From assembly GCF_002245215.1 (NCBI RefSeq), contig NZ_NPMR01000001.1:620001-684000 (forward strand): a stretch of 64,000 nt of DNA, read 5' to 3'. This document shows positions 45,879 to 55,254 of the stretch, piece by piece. Position numbers and translations under genes: made by a program. The notes below the pieces were generated by a model. It did not search any database. It saw only the letters and a program-made list of their open reading frames with translations, and had not been told where the DNA came from. This stretch comes from Microbacterium sp. Yaish 1 (GTDB taxonomy: Bacteria > Actinomycetota > Actinomycetes > Actinomycetales > Microbacteriaceae). Each line of letters begins with the position of its first letter. The first letter of the stretch is position 1.

Positions 45879-48115
45879 TGAAGTTCACCGATGGTTTCTG
45901 GCAACTGCGTCCGGGCGTCAGCCCGCTCTACGCGCAAGAGGCCTACGACATCGACTCCGGCACCCACCCGACCGACGGCGAGGCGGTCGTCGTCTCGGCG
46001 ACCACCGCGATCATCGCCCACCGCGGCGACACCCTGAACCGCCCGGTCCTCACGGTCACCCTGTCGTCGCCGCTCGAGGGCGTCGTCCGGGTGCGGATCG
46101 AACGCCACACCGGCGGGCGCCGGCACGACGGCTTCGCGCTGCCCGGCGCCACCGCGGGCGGAGCCGGCACCGCATCCGTCACGTCCCGAGAGGGCACACT
46201 GCGGACCGGGCCGCTCACCGCCCGCATCCGGCGCGGTGCGCCGTGGGGGCTCGACTTCGACGTCGAAGGACGGCGCATCACCGGCAGCGGGTTCCGCGCT
46301 CCTGCGTGGCTCGGAATCGACGACGACGCGCAGGTCGACCCGGGGATGCCGGGCGAGACCGTCAGCGGCATGGACCTCCCCCGCGCGGCGACCTACATCC
46401 GCGAGCAGCTCGATCTCGGCGTCGGCGAGCTCGTCTACGGGCTCGGCGAGCGGTTCGGACCGCTCGTGAAGAACGGGCAGACGGTCGACATCTGGAATGC
46501 CGACGGCGGCACCTCGAGCGAGCAGGCGTACAAGAACGTGCCGTTCTACCTGACGAGCAGCGGCTACGGCGTGCTGGTCAACGATCCCGGGCACGTGTCG
46601 TTCGAGGTCGGGTCGGAGGCGGTCGAGCGCGTGCAGTTCGCCGTGTCGGGCGAGGCACTGGAGTACTTCGTGTTCGCGGGCCCGACCCCCAAGGAGGTGC
46701 TGGCCAGGTACACCGCGCTGACCGGCCGTGCGGCGGTGGTGCCCGCCTGGTCCTACGGCCTGTGGCTGTCCACGTCATTCACGACGGACTACGACGAGGC
46801 CACGGTGACGTCGTTCATCGACGAGATGGCCCGGCGTGAGCTGCCCGTCTCGGTCTTCCACTTCGACTGCTTCTGGATGCGTGAGTTCAACTGGTGCGAC
46901 TTCGAGTGGGACCCGCGGGTGTTCCCCGATCCCGACGGCATGCTCGAACGCCTGCACGCGAAAGACCTGCGGGTCAGCGTGTGGATCAATCCCTACATCG
47001 CGCAGCGGTCGCCGCTGTTCGCCGAAGCGGTCGAGGCCGGGTACCTGGTCCGGCGCGCCGACGGCACCGTCTGGCAGTGGGACAAATGGCAGGCCGGAAT
47101 GGGACTGGTCGATTTCACGAACCCCGAGGCGACCGCCTGGTATCAGGACAAGCTGCGGGCCCTCGTCGACCAGGGCGTCGACTGCTTCAAGACCGATTTC
47201 GGCGAGCGCATCCCCGTCGACGTCGCATGGGCGGACGGCTCGGATCCCGAGCGGATGCACAACCTCTACACCCAGCTCTACAACCGGGCAGTCCACGACG
47301 TGCTCGTGGACGCACGCGGCGACGACGAGGCGGTGCTCTTCGCCCGATCGGCGACCGCGGGCGGTCAGCAGATGCCCGTCCACTGGGGCGGCGACAACAC
47401 GTCGACCTTCCCGTCGATGGCCGAGACGCTGCGCGGCGGCCTGTCGCTGGCGTTCAGCGGGTTCGCCCACTGGAGCCACGACATCGGGGGCTTCGAGGGG
47501 ACGCCCGACCCGCTGGTGTACAAGCGGTGGACGGCCTTCGGTCTGCTGAGCACGCACAGCCGCCTGCACGGGTCGAGCTCGTACCGCGTCCCCTGGAGCT
47601 TCGATGAGGAGGCTGTAGCGGTCACTCGCCGGTTCACCCACCTGAAGATGCGGCTCATGCCCTACCTGTACCAGGCGGGTCGCGAGGCCGCCGCCAGCGG
47701 CATCCCGGTCTTCCGTCCGTTGCAGCTGGAGTTCCCGGATGACCCGGCCGTCGGATACCTGGACCGCCAGTTCATGCTCGGCTCGGAGCTGCTGGTCGCA
47801 CCGGTGATGTCCGCCGACGGCGCCGTCGAGTTCTACCTGCCCGCGGGGACGTGGACGAACCTGCTGACGGGCGAGACGGTCGAGGGCGGCAGATGGCGAC
47901 GTGAGACGCACGACGTCTTCTCACTGCCGCTGTATGCGCGCCCCGGCGCGGTCATTCCGTGGGGCGCCCGCACCGACCGGCCCGACTACGACTACCTCGA
48001 CGGCCTCGCACTGCGGGTGTTCGCCGGAGGCTCCGGCACCCGCGAGGTGACGGTGACGACCCCCGTGGGTCGCGCCGAGACCTTCACGGTCGACCTCGCC
48101 GACGTCACCGGCTGA
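45878..48115 (+). CDS. yicI: Alpha-xylosidase, glycoside hydrolase family 31 (YicI-like)
   Basis: A 745-residue cytoplasmic retaining glycosidase. The nucleophile is Asp440 in 'FKTDFGERIP', and the acid/base is Asp506 in 'WGGDNTST'. 'SFTTDYDEATV', 'FDCFWMREFNWCDFEWD' and 'GGFEGTPDPLVYKRW' closely follow E. coli YicI, an alpha-xylosidase that acts on isoprimeverose, rather than alpha-glucosidases. Last gene of the LacI-controlled importer operon, so imported xyloglucan fragments are the probable substrate. Confidence 0.9.
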   Translation: MKFTDGFWQLRPGVSPLYAQEAYDIDSGTHPTDGEAVVVSATTAIIAHRGDTLNRPVLTVTLSSPLEGVVRVRIERHTGGRRHDGFALPGATAGGAGTASVTSREGTLRTGPLTARIRRGAPWGLDFDVEGRRITGSGFRAPAWLGIDDDAQVDPGMPGETVSGMDLPRAATYIREQLDLGVGELVYGLGERFGPLVKNGQTVDIWNADGGTSSEQAYKNVPFYLTSSGYGVLVNDPGHVSFEVGSEAVERVQFAVSGEALEYFVFAGPTPKEVLARYTALTGRAAVVPAWSYGLWLSTSFTTDYDEATVTSFIDEMARRELPVSVFHFDCFWMREFNWCDFEWDPRVFPDPDGMLERLHAKDLRVSVWINPYIAQRSPLFAEAVEAGYLVRRADGTVWQWDKWQAGMGLVDFTNPEATAWYQDKLRALVDQGVDCFKTDFGERIPVDVAWADGSDPERMHNLYTQLYNRAVHDVLVDARGDDEAVLFARSATAGGQQMPVHWGGDNTSTFPSMAETLRGGLSLAFSGFAHWSHDIGGFEGTPDPLVYKRWTAFGLLSTHSRLHGSSSYRVPWSFDEEAVAVTRRFTHLKMRLMPYLYQAGREAAASGIPVFRPLQLEFPDDPAVGYLDRQFMLGSELLVAPVMSADGAVEFYLPAGTWTNLLTGETVEGGRWRRETHDVFSLPLYARPGAVIPWGARTDRPDYDYLDGLALRVFAGGSGTREVTVTTPVGRAETFTVDLADVTG

Positions 48116-48130
48116 GCCGCCGCCGCCACC

Positions 48131-48202
48131 GCCGAGAACGCACCGCGCCCGCGAGAACGCACCACCCCCGGTGCGTTCTCGCGACGGCGGTGCGTTCTCG
48201 GC
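48131..48202. repeat. 72-bp palindromic element, family A, copy 4
   Basis: GAGAACGCACC, GAGAACGCACC, GGTGCGTTCTC, GGTGCGTTCTC at offsets 3, 22, 44 and 63, the most regular copy. It lies between the convergent alpha-xylosidase (15 bases after its stop) and ABC exporter (5 bases from its stop). Confidence 0.9.
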
Positions 48203-48207
48203 GGGCC

Positions 48208-50019
48208 TCAGACGAGCGACTCGCGCCAGGCGCTGTGCAGCTGGGCGAACTTGCCCGTGCCGGCGATGAGCGCGGCGGGAGTGTCGTCCTCGATGATGCG
48301 GCCGTGCTCCATCACGAGCACCCGGTCCGCGATGGCGACCGTCGACAGGCGGTGCGCGATGATGATGGCCGTACGGTCGGCCAGCAGCGTGCCCAGGGCC
48401 TCCTGGATCTGCCGCTCGCTCGGGATGTCGAGCGACGCCGTCGCCTCGTCGAGGATCAGCACCGCGGGGTCGGCGAGGAAGGCCCGGGCGAACGAGATCA
48501 GCTGACGCTGCCCCGCCGACACGCGCCCGCCGCGCTTGTTGACGTCGGTGGCGTACCCGTCGGGCAGCCGCTCGATGAACTCGTGCGCCCCGACGGCCTT
48601 CGCCGCCGCCTGGATCTCGTCCATCGTCGCGTCGGGCTTGCCGAGCGCGATGTTGTCGGCGACCGTCCCGCTGAACAGGTAGGCCTCCTGCGTGACCATG
48701 ACGATCGCCCGGCGCAGATCCTTCGGATGCAGCTGGCGCAGGTCGACGCCGTCGAGCGTGACCCGCCCCTTCGTGGGGTCGTAGAACCGCGCGACGAGCT
48801 TGGCGAGCGTCGACTTGCCCGCACCGGTCGTGCCCACGAGCGCGATCGTCTGCCCCGCGGGCATGTCGAGCGCGAAGTCGGGCAGGATCGTCACGGCATC
48901 CGAGTATCCGAACGTCACGTCCTCGAAGCGCAGGTGCCCGCGGGCTTCGCGCAGTTCGACCGGATCGGTCGGGTCGGGGACGGTCGGGTCTTCCTCGAGC
49001 ACCCCCGAGACCTTCTCGAGCGCCGCCGTCGCCGACTGGTACGAGTTGAGGAAGAAGGCGACCTCCTGCATGGGCGCGAAGAAGTTCCGCACGTACAGCA
49101 CGGCCGACAGCAGGAACCCGAGGCTCAGCGTGCCGTCGACCACCCGGAATCCGCCCCAGGCCAGCACGAGGGCGAGCGAGACGGATGCCACGGCCATGAG
49201 CGCCGGCTCGAACGTTCCGAACAAGCGGATCGAGCGCATGTTCACATCGCGGTAGTCGCTCGACAGTCCGCCGAACTCGGCGTCGTTCGCGGGTTCCTTG
49301 CGGAACGCCTTGACCGCGCGGATACCGGTCATCGACTCGACGAACTTCACGATCACCTTCGCGCTGATGACGCGCGACTCGCGGTAGACGACCTGCGACC
49401 GCAGGTAGAACCAGCGCATGAGCAGGAACAGCGGGATGCCCATCACCGCGAGGATGATGCCCGACTGCCAGTCGAGCAGCAGCAGCGCGATGAGCGTGAA
49501 TCCGCCGTAGAGCAGACCCGAGACGAGCTCGTTTAGGCCGCCGTCGAGCAGCTCGCGGATGGTGTCGAGGTCGCTCGTCTGGCGCGAGATGATGCGCCCC
49601 GACGTGTACGACTCGTGGAACTCGAGACTGAGGCGCTGCGTGTGGCGGAAGATGCGCTTGCGCAGGTCGATCATGACCGCCTGGGTCAGACGCGCCGCCA
49701 CCACGGCGTACCAGCCGATGAGCGCGGCGCCGCCGAGAGCGGTGATGAGGAAGACGACGACGACCGCGATGGTCGGCATCCAGTCCGCTTCCTTCTGAAC
49801 GGCGGGCAGGGCGTTGGCGATACCCCAGCCGACGAGGGCGGGGCCTGCGACGCGCAGCGCCGTCGAGACGACGAGCACGACCGCAGCCAGCGCGAGCTGC
49901 ATGCGCAGCGGCGAGACCAGCGACCCGAGCAGGCGCAGCGAGCGGCGCCGGATCTCGCGGCTCTCCTCGCGGGTGTAGTCGGAGCGGTCCTCGCCGCTCG
50001 TCCCGGTGACGGTGCTCAC
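48208..50019 (-). CDS. Heterodimeric ABC exporter, catalytically canonical subunit
   Basis: A 603-residue half-transporter with six membrane helices (about 30-330) and an ATPase domain. Walker A is 'GTTGAGKST' and Walker B '[13 protein letters not shown]' with the catalytic Glu. The signature motif is degenerate, 'VSAGQRQ' in place of LSGGQ. Its partner shows the complementary pattern. This is the arrangement of heterodimeric exporters such as BmrCD, LmrCD and TM287/288, with one active and one degenerate ATP site. GTG start overlaps the partner's stop (GTGA). Drug or lipid export is likely. Confidence 0.9.
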   Translation of the reverse strand: MSTVTGTSGEDRSDYTREESREIRRRSLRLLGSLVSPLRMQLALAAVVLVVSTALRVAGPALVGWGIANALPAVQKEADWMPTIAVVVVFLITALGGAALIGWYAVVAARLTQAVMIDLRKRIFRHTQRLSLEFHESYTSGRIISRQTSDLDTIRELLDGGLNELVSGLLYGGFTLIALLLLDWQSGIILAVMGIPLFLLMRWFYLRSQVVYRESRVISAKVIVKFVESMTGIRAVKAFRKEPANDAEFGGLSSDYRDVNMRSIRLFGTFEPALMAVASVSLALVLAWGGFRVVDGTLSLGFLLSAVLYVRNFFAPMQEVAFFLNSYQSATAALEKVSGVLEEDPTVPDPTDPVELREARGHLRFEDVTFGYSDAVTILPDFALDMPAGQTIALVGTTGAGKSTLAKLVARFYDPTKGRVTLDGVDLRQLHPKDLRRAIVMVTQEAYLFSGTVADNIALGKPDATMDEIQAAAKAVGAHEFIERLPDGYATDVNKRGGRVSAGQRQLISFARAFLADPAVLILDEATASLDIPSERQIQEALGTLLADRTAIIIAHRLSTVAIADRVLVMEHGRIIEDDTPAALIAGTGKFAQLHSAWRESLV

Positions 50020-51866
50020 AGGGTCACCTCCGTTTCGTCCTGTCGTTCCTGGTCATGTCGTTCCTGGTCGTGTCGTTCCTGCTCGTCCTCGAGGCTCGAG
50101 ATGACGTGCCGGTAGTGCTCGCTCGTGCGCAGCAGCTCGGAGTGCGTGCCGACGGCGGTCACGCGCCCCTCCTCGAGCAGCGCCACGCGGTCGGCGAGGG
50201 TCACGGTCGAGGGGCGATGCGCGACGATGAGTGCCGTCGTGTCGGCCAGCACCTCGCGGAGTGCGTCCTCGACGAGCGCCTCGGTGTCGACGTCGAGCGC
50301 CGACAGCGGGTCGTCGAGCACGAGTACGGCGGGGCGGGCGGCCACGGCACGGGCGAGCGCCAGGCGCTGGCGCTGTCCGCCCGACAGGCTCAACCCCTCT
50401 TCGCCGATGACCGTGTCGACTCCCTCGGGCAGCGTGTCGACGAAGTTCGCCTGCGCGACCGACAGCGCCTCGCGCATGACGCGCTCGGCCTCGGCGCTGC
50501 CGCGCTCGAGGTCCTCGCGGCCGAGCAGCACGTTCTCCCGGACGGTCTGCGAGAACAGCGTCGCATCCTCGAACGCCATGCCGACGTGACGGCGCAGCTC
50601 GTCGAGCCGCAAATCCCGGACGTCGACGCCGTCGAGCAGCACGCGGCCTCCCGTGACGTCGTACAGGCGCCCGGGCAGCGTCGTCAGCGTCGTCTTGCCC
50701 GAACCGGTGAGGCCGACGAGGGCCATCGTCTCGCCCGGCCGCAGCGCCAGGTCGATGCCGTCGAGCAGGTCGCGCTCGCTCTCGGGGGCGTCCTGGTACC
50801 GGAAGCGAGCGCCCTCGAAGACGAGCTCGCCCCGCGGCTGCGCGATGGTCGTCGGGTTCTCGGGGTCGACGATCGTGTTCTGCTCGTCGAAGACCTCGAA
50901 GATGCGGTCGGTCGCCGTCCGCGCGTCGACGAGGAACGAGAAGAGGAAGCCGATCGACTCGACGGGCCAGCGCAGGATCGTCGCCATCGCGAAGAAGGCG
51001 ATGAGCGAGTCGACACCGAGCTCACCCGCCTGGACGAGGTAGATGCCCGCCCCGAGGCACAGGGCGAAGGCGATGTCGGGCAGCAGCACGAGCCAGAACC
51101 AGATCCAGCCGACCGCCTTGGCCTTCTTCACCTCGGTCTCGCGCAGGGTCTCGGCCTGACGCGTGAACTTCTGCAGGGCGTGACCGCCGCGGCCGAAGGC
51201 CTTCAGCACACGGATGCCGTGCACCGACTCCTCGACGGCGGTGGCGAGGTCGCCGGCCTGGTCCTGGCTCTGCCGGGAGAGGAGACCGTACCGATTCTCG
51301 AACACGAACCCGGCGACCCACAGCGGCGCCGAGACGACGACGAAGATCGTGCCGAGCAGCCAGTGCCACCGGAACAGGATGATCGAGCCGACGACGATCG
51401 TCAGCATGTTCACCACGAGCAGGACGATGCCGAAGGCGAGCCAGCGGCGGATGAGGCTGATGTCCTGCATCATCCGGCTGAGCAGCTGGCCCGACTGCCA
51501 GCGGTCGTGGAAGGCGACCGGCAGTCGCTGCAGGCGCGCGAAGAAGTCGGTGCGCAGCTCGTACTCGACCTTGGTCGCCGGAGCGAGGACGAACCAGCGG
51601 CGCGCCCAGACCATGAGTGCCTCGAGCAGGCCGAGGGCGAGGACGGCGGCGGCGCCGAGAACGATGAGCCACGGGTCGCCCGAGTCGATGGGCCCGCCAG
51701 GCCCGACGATCACCTCGAGGACGAGCGGGATGCCGAGGGCGAGCAGGCTCGCGATGAGCGCGCTGACGAAGCCGAGGCTCAGTCGGGGCAGCACCGGCTT
51801 GGCGAACGGGAGCAGACGCGCGAGCGCGCGCGGCGTGGACAGACGAGGGGGCGTCGAGGAGGTCAT
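50016..51866 (-). CDS. Heterodimeric ABC exporter, degenerate-site subunit
   Basis: A 616-residue half-transporter. Walker A 'GLTGSGKTT' and signature '[17 protein letters not shown]' are intact, but Walker B reads '[13 protein letters not shown]': the catalytic Glu is Asp, as in the degenerate half of heterodimeric exporters. The C-terminus is a tandem repeat '[16 protein letters not shown]' encoded by a 15-bp DNA repeat (about 50038-50083). The ATG at 51866 has AGGA six bases upstream. Preceded by a leader with a short ORF. Confidence 0.9.
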   Translation of the reverse strand: MTSSTPPRLSTPRALARLLPFAKPVLPRLSLGFVSALIASLLALGIPLVLEVIVGPGGPIDSGDPWLIVLGAAAVLALGLLEALMVWARRWFVLAPATKVEYELRTDFFARLQRLPVAFHDRWQSGQLLSRMMQDISLIRRWLAFGIVLLVVNMLTIVVGSIILFRWHWLLGTIFVVVSAPLWVAGFVFENRYGLLSRQSQDQAGDLATAVEESVHGIRVLKAFGRGGHALQKFTRQAETLRETEVKKAKAVGWIWFWLVLLPDIAFALCLGAGIYLVQAGELGVDSLIAFFAMATILRWPVESIGFLFSFLVDARTATDRIFEVFDEQNTIVDPENPTTIAQPRGELVFEGARFRYQDAPESERDLLDGIDLALRPGETMALVGLTGSGKTTLTTLPGRLYDVTGGRVLLDGVDVRDLRLDELRRHVGMAFEDATLFSQTVRENVLLGREDLERGSAEAERVMREALSVAQANFVDTLPEGVDTVIGEEGLSLSGGQRQRLALARAVAARPAVLVLDDPLSALDVDTEALVEDALREVLADTTALIVAHRPSTVTLADRVALLEEGRVTAVGTHSELLRTSEHYRHVISSLEDEQERHDQERHDQERQDETEVTL

Positions 51867-51958
51867 GATCCTGAGGTGTGTCGAACGGATGCCGTGGACG
51901 GCGAGGAGCGCGCGCGAGCGCGCCGAGGCGGGACCGGGGGCCCGAGGGGAGGAACGTC

Positions 51959-51978
51959 GGAAGCGGCGAAGCGCTTCC
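51959..51978 (-). promoter_or_regulatory. Hairpin just after the leader ORF
   Basis: On the minus strand GGAAGCG-CTTCGC-CGCTTCC is a perfect 7-bp stem starting 5 bases after the leader stop codon. Further G+C-rich self-pairing (GGCGCGCTCGCGCGCGC, about 51907-51923) lies between it and the exporter start and could act as the terminator half of an attenuator. Confidence 0.5.
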
Positions 51979-51983
51979 CGGAG

Positions 51984-52070
51984 CTACCGGACGATTCCTC
52001 CGCGTGCGGAGCGCCCGTCGACCGCGATGAGGAGGGCGACGGACTTCGTGATGACGATGGCCGGGGACAT
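51984..52070 (-). CDS. Candidate leader peptide of the ABC exporter operon
   Basis: A 28-codon ORF, 'MSPAIVITKSVALLIAVDGR' followed by SARGGIVR and TAG. AGGAGGAAGCC directly precedes its ATG, the strongest ribosome-binding site of this operon. It starts about 52 bases downstream of a predicted transcription start and ends 117 bases before the exporter ATG. Its 3' end (GGAGGAATCG) can pair with CGTTCCTCC located just after the stop, around hairpins. The order promoter, short ORF, hairpins, heterodimeric exporter matches B. subtilis bmrB-bmrCD, where ribosome stalling controls read-through. Coding is an inference; no homologue recognised. Confidence 0.5.
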   Translation of the reverse strand: MSPAIVITKSVALLIAVDGRSARGGIVR

Positions 52071-52128
52071 GGCTTCCTCCTGGGGTCGAGCGGACATGGC
52101 ACCCGCTGCACACACGGGAGCCCTCCAG

Positions 52129-52156
52129 GCTATACCTGTGTATTCGCTGAGTGCAA
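52129..52156 (-). promoter_or_regulatory. Promoter of the leader/ABC exporter operon
   Basis: On the minus strand -35 TTGCAC (52156-52151) and -10 TATAGC (52134-52129) with a 16-base spacer. Transcription would start near 52122, leaving an about 255-base leader before the exporter gene. Confidence 0.6.
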
Positions 52157-52170
52157 GGACGAATCCGCGC

Positions 52171-52731
52171 TCAGCCGTTGTCCCGCGCCTCTCGCGCCAG
52201 CAGCCGCTCCTTGACCTCGACGCCCCACGCGAAACCGCCGAGCGCCCCACCCGTGCGCAGCACGCGGTGGCACGGCACGAAGAGGGCCGCGGCGTTTCGC
52301 GCACAGACGGATGCCGCCGCGCGCACCGCGCCGGGCGAGCCGAGCGCCGCCGCGAAGCCGGTGTAGGTCAGCGGCTCGCCCGGCGCGATTGCCCGGAGCG
52401 CTTGCCACCCGGCGTTCTGCATCGCCGTTCCCGACTGGCGCACCGGCACCGCGTCGATCGCCGCGAGGTCGCCGGCGTAGTAGGCGGCCACCGCGGCGGC
52501 GGCATCCGTCGGTCCGTCGATGACCCGCGCGGGGCGAGCCGAGGGCCGGAGCCGGTCGAGGATCGCGACGGGGTCGGCCGTCCACCCGGACGCGAGCACC
52601 GCTCCGCCGGCCTCGAGGATCGTGAAGGGGCCGTCGGGCGTCGCGACGGTCTGGATCGAGGCGGTCTCGACCGGCGTGGCCGCGGTCGCGGCGGGCTCGA
52701 GCGGCGTGGGGGTATCGGAGGTGGCGGTCAT
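52171..52731 (-). CDS. ogt: Methylated-DNA--protein-cysteine S-methyltransferase
   Basis: A 186-residue suicide repair protein that takes methyl groups from O6-methylguanine onto Cys154 in 'VPCHRVLR'. The helix-turn-helix segment and '[19 protein letters not shown]' are standard. An about 25-residue Thr/Pro/Ala-rich N-terminal extension precedes the first domain. ATG at 52731 overlaps the stop of the ada-alkA fusion (ATGA), so the two are cotranscribed. Confidence 0.93.
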   Translation of the reverse strand: MTATSDTPTPLEPAATAATPVETASIQTVATPDGPFTILEAGGAVLASGWTADPVAILDRLRPSARPARVIDGPTDAAAAVAAYYAGDLAAIDAVPVRQSGTAMQNAGWQALRAIAPGEPLTYTGFAAALGSPGAVRAAASVCARNAAALFVPCHRVLRTGGALGGFAWGVEVKERLLAREARDNG

Positions 52732-54242
52732 GCGCGGGCCTTTCGAGACGGCGGGAGAGTCGGCTCGGTCGCGCTTTCGCGCCAAGCCTGCGTGACGGGG
52801 GCGGCGTACCAGAGATGCGCCATGAGGTAGCTGCGCCAGGGCGCTGTGCGTTCGGCCCACGCGACCAGCTCGGACGGACCGGCCGGGATGCCGGCGGCCG
52901 CGGCCCCCGCGCGTGCCGCGACGTCGCCGGGCAGGAGGATGTCGGGGTCTCCGAGCACCCGCATCCGCACGTAGTCCGCGGTCCAGGGGCCGACGCCCGG
53001 CAGGGCGAGGAGCGCGGCACGCTGCTCCTGGGTGTCGTCGCCGGGAGACAGGCGCAGCGAGCCGTCAGCGAGCGCGGTGGCGGCGCCGACGAGCGCCCGG
53101 ATGCGGGCGCCAGGGCCGCGAAGGACATCGGCGCCGCGCTCGGCGATCGCCGCCATCGTCGGGAAGAGGGTGGCGGGGCCGGCGGCGGTCTCGACCGGCT
53201 CGCCGAGCTCGGCGGTCAAGCGCCCCTGCACGGTGCGCGCGGAGGCGACGCTGATCTGCTGTCCGATCATCGCGCGGATGAGCATCTCGTCGGGGTCCAT
53301 CGCCGCCGGCAGGCGCACGCCCGGGATCCGCGCCACGAGCGGCGCGATCTCGGGATGCCGTGCGAGGGCCTCGTCGATGGCGGTCGGATCGGCGTCGAGG
53401 TCGAACAGCCGCCGCACCCGCGCGATGAGAGTCGACAGGTCGGCCAGCGAGGCCAGCTCGGCACGCAGGCGCACGCGCCCCGCGTCATCCTGGCGCACCT
53501 CGAACCACGCGGGTCCCCCGGCGAGACGGATCACGCGGGCGAAGGAACGTTCGTCGCCCGACTCGACGCCGGGGATCGCGTGCGCGCGCATCCATCCGAA
53601 CAGGCCCGCGGCGTCGAACGGCTCGCGCACCGGCAGGACGAGGTCGATGCGTCCAGGCATCCGCTCCCCCGCCTGCCGGCGGGCGCGCAGCTGGCCGGGC
53701 GGCATCGCGAAGACCTCGCCGATCGTCTCGTTGAACTGCCGGACGCTCGCGAACCCCGCGGCGAAGGCGACGTCGGCGATGGGCAGGTCGGTGTCGACAA
53801 GCAGCGTGCGCGCGGTGTGGGCCCGGTGCGCGCGGGCGAGGGCGAGCGGGCCCGCGCCGAGTTCCGCCGTGAGCAGCCGGGTCAGGTGGCGCGACGAATA
53901 GCCGAGGCGGGATGCGAGCCCCGGAACGCCCTCGCGGTCGACGACGCCGTCGGCGATGAGGCGCATGGCTCGGGCTGCGAGGTCGCCGCGGAGGTTCCAC
54001 TGCGGCGACCCGGGGGTGGCCTCGGGCAGGCAGCGCTTGCACGCGCGGTATCCGGCCTCATGGGCAGCGGCGCTCGTCGGATAGAAGGTCACGTTGGCGG
54101 GCTGGGGTGTGCGCGCGGGGCAGCTCGGGCGGCAGTAGATACCCGTCGAGCGCACCGCCGTGACGAACTGGCCGTCGAAGCGGCGGTCGCGCGCGTCGAT
54201 CGCGCGGTACCGCTCGTCGAACGTCATCCCGTCACTGGCCAT
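52728..54242 (-). CDS. AdaA-AlkA fusion: adaptive response activator and 3-methyladenine glycosylase
   Basis: A 504-residue fusion. Residues about 1-80 are the Ada zinc domain with four cysteines ('YCRPSC' and 'CKRC') whose first cysteine accepts methyl from phosphotriesters. About 85-190 is an AraC-type DNA-binding domain. About 200-480 is AlkA with '[15 protein letters not shown]' and the catalytic HhH region '[18 protein letters not shown]'. One protein both senses and repairs alkylation; with ogt it forms a complete alkylation-response operon. A CAGGCT box six bases upstream fits a leaderless start. Confidence 0.93.
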   Translation of the reverse strand: MASDGMTFDERYRAIDARDRRFDGQFVTAVRSTGIYCRPSCPARTPQPANVTFYPTSAAAHEAGYRACKRCLPEATPGSPQWNLRGDLAARAMRLIADGVVDREGVPGLASRLGYSSRHLTRLLTAELGAGPLALARAHRAHTARTLLVDTDLPIADVAFAAGFASVRQFNETIGEVFAMPPGQLRARRQAGERMPGRIDLVLPVREPFDAAGLFGWMRAHAIPGVESGDERSFARVIRLAGGPAWFEVRQDDAGRVRLRAELASLADLSTLIARVRRLFDLDADPTAIDEALARHPEIAPLVARIPGVRLPAAMDPDEMLIRAMIGQQISVASARTVQGRLTAELGEPVETAAGPATLFPTMAAIAERGADVLRGPGARIRALVGAATALADGSLRLSPGDDTQEQRAALLALPGVGPWTADYVRMRVLGDPDILLPGDVAARAGAAAAGIPAGPSELVAWAERTAPWRSYLMAHLWYAAPVTQAWRESATEPTLPPSRKARA

Positions 54243-54547
54243 GCCTCCAGCCTGACACGCCCCGCCGACCCTCGCTCGCGGAAATCGGACACGGCTGTTC
54301 CCGGCTCCCTTCCCCGTCGACTCGCCACAGAATGCGGATGCCGCCCCTCCCGCCTCCGCACTTTCTGGCGAGTCGACGGGAGGTCTGCGGCACCGACGAC
54401 GGGCCTATGCAGCTCATCGGCCATCGCCGTGAACTGCTCGCGCGCCTGGGCGTACGGATCCGCGTCGGGCATGCCGGAGCACGCACCCGTCAGGCACGCA
54501 GCGGCGACGATCGTCGCGACGACGGCGAAACGCTGACGGGCGCGCAC
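54224..54547 (-). pseudogene. Truncated lipoprotein gene interrupted by a family B repeat
   Basis: GTG at 54547 lies 2 bases after the stop of the preceding lipoprotein gene. The product begins with a signal peptide and lipobox 'LTGAC', then 'YAQAREQFTAMADELH', which resembles 'YAQAEQRFTELATGVH' of the 233-residue neighbour. After about 55 residues the frame runs into the 64-bp palindrome (54315-54378) and beyond it into sequence unrelated to the family. The open frame nominally encodes 107 residues and overlaps the ada-alkA start. Best read as a paralogue that has lost most of its 3' end; it could still make a short lipopeptide. Confidence 0.65.
54315..54378. repeat. 64-bp palindromic element, family B, copy 2
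   Basis: Arms CGTCGACTCGCCACAGAATGC and GCACTTTCTGGCGAGTCGACG (shown here as 5' CGTCGACTCGCCACAGAAT and 3' CTTTCTGGCGAGTCGACG). Same length and termini as the copy at 21425-21488. It lies inside the open frame of the truncated lipoprotein gene. Confidence 0.85.
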
Positions 54548-54549
54548 GC

Positions 54550-55251
54550 TCAATCGCCGCTGGGCTGCGGCTGCACGGGGTTGCCGGACTCGTCGTAGTA
54601 CAGCGGCCCGTCGGGCGGGAAGGAGAACGCCGGCTCGGATGTCGGACCGTCGAAGGCCGGGAGCCGTCGCCAGACATCCGCGGGCAGCCGTTCTTCGCCG
54701 AACACCTGGGTCGCGAGATCGTGCGCCGATCCAGGCGCGCATTCCGTCGCGGCCGAGACCCGCACCTGACCCGTTGCCGGACGAATGGTGACGACCGTGC
54801 GTTCGGCGATACCTCCCTCCGCGACGACGGTCACCTCCCGCGCCTCGCCCTGTCCGCGATCGGCGGTGCTGCTGTCGATGCCCAGGGCCTGGAAAGCCTC
54901 GGTCGCCGCTCGCGCGACCTCCAGCGCGTCGCGCCCGGGCAGGTCGAGGCCGCGGACGGCGACGAGACGGTATCCGCCATCCTCACTGAGCCCCGACTGG
55001 CACCCCGTCGGGTGCGCGCCGTAGGCGCCGTCGACGACGCGCCACTCCGCCGGCTCGATGGCCATGATGACCGAGTGCACGCCCGTCGCCAGCTCCGTGA
55101 ACCGCTGCTCGGCCTGAGCGTATGTCTCGCCGACCTCGCCGGCGCCGGTATCTCCGGTCGATCCGGGGTCGCCCTGGCCGCCGCATCCGGTCATCGTCAA
55201 CACCAATCCGACGGCGAGCGCCGTCATCGTCATCCGCGTGGTCGATCTCAT
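54550..55251 (-). CDS. Lipoprotein of unknown function in the WXG locus
   Basis: A 233-residue lipoprotein. Signal peptide with lipobox 'MTGC' (about 20-23) and a Gly/Thr/Asp linker; the mature part starts 'YAQAEQRFTELATGVHSV' and contains two cysteines, 'PTGCQSGLSEDGG' and 'TECAPGS', that may pair. C-terminal 'FSFPPDGPLYYDESGNPVQP' is proline-rich. It follows the DUF1023 hydrolase by 3 bases, so it belongs to the same operon as the WXG-like protein. No known domain recognised. Confidence 0.75.
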   Translation of the reverse strand: MRSTTRMTMTALAVGLVLTMTGCGGQGDPGSTGDTGAGEVGETYAQAEQRFTELATGVHSVIMAIEPAEWRVVDGAYGAHPTGCQSGLSEDGGYRLVAVRGLDLPGRDALEVARAATEAFQALGIDSSTADRGQGEAREVTVVAEGGIAERTVVTIRPATGQVRVSAATECAPGSAHDLATQVFGEERLPADVWRRLPAFDGPTSEPAFSFPPDGPLYYDESGNPVQPQPSGD

Positions 55252-55254
55252 CAG

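Noticed and set aside
51863..52111. An 82-residue minus-strand frame in the exporter leader
   Set aside because: Pro/Ser/Arg-rich and without ribosome site; the overlapping 28-codon ORF at 51984-52070 has the strong site.
50055..52214. A 719-residue plus-strand frame across the ABC exporter
   Set aside because: Antisense shadow of the 616-residue half-transporter, running on through its leader.
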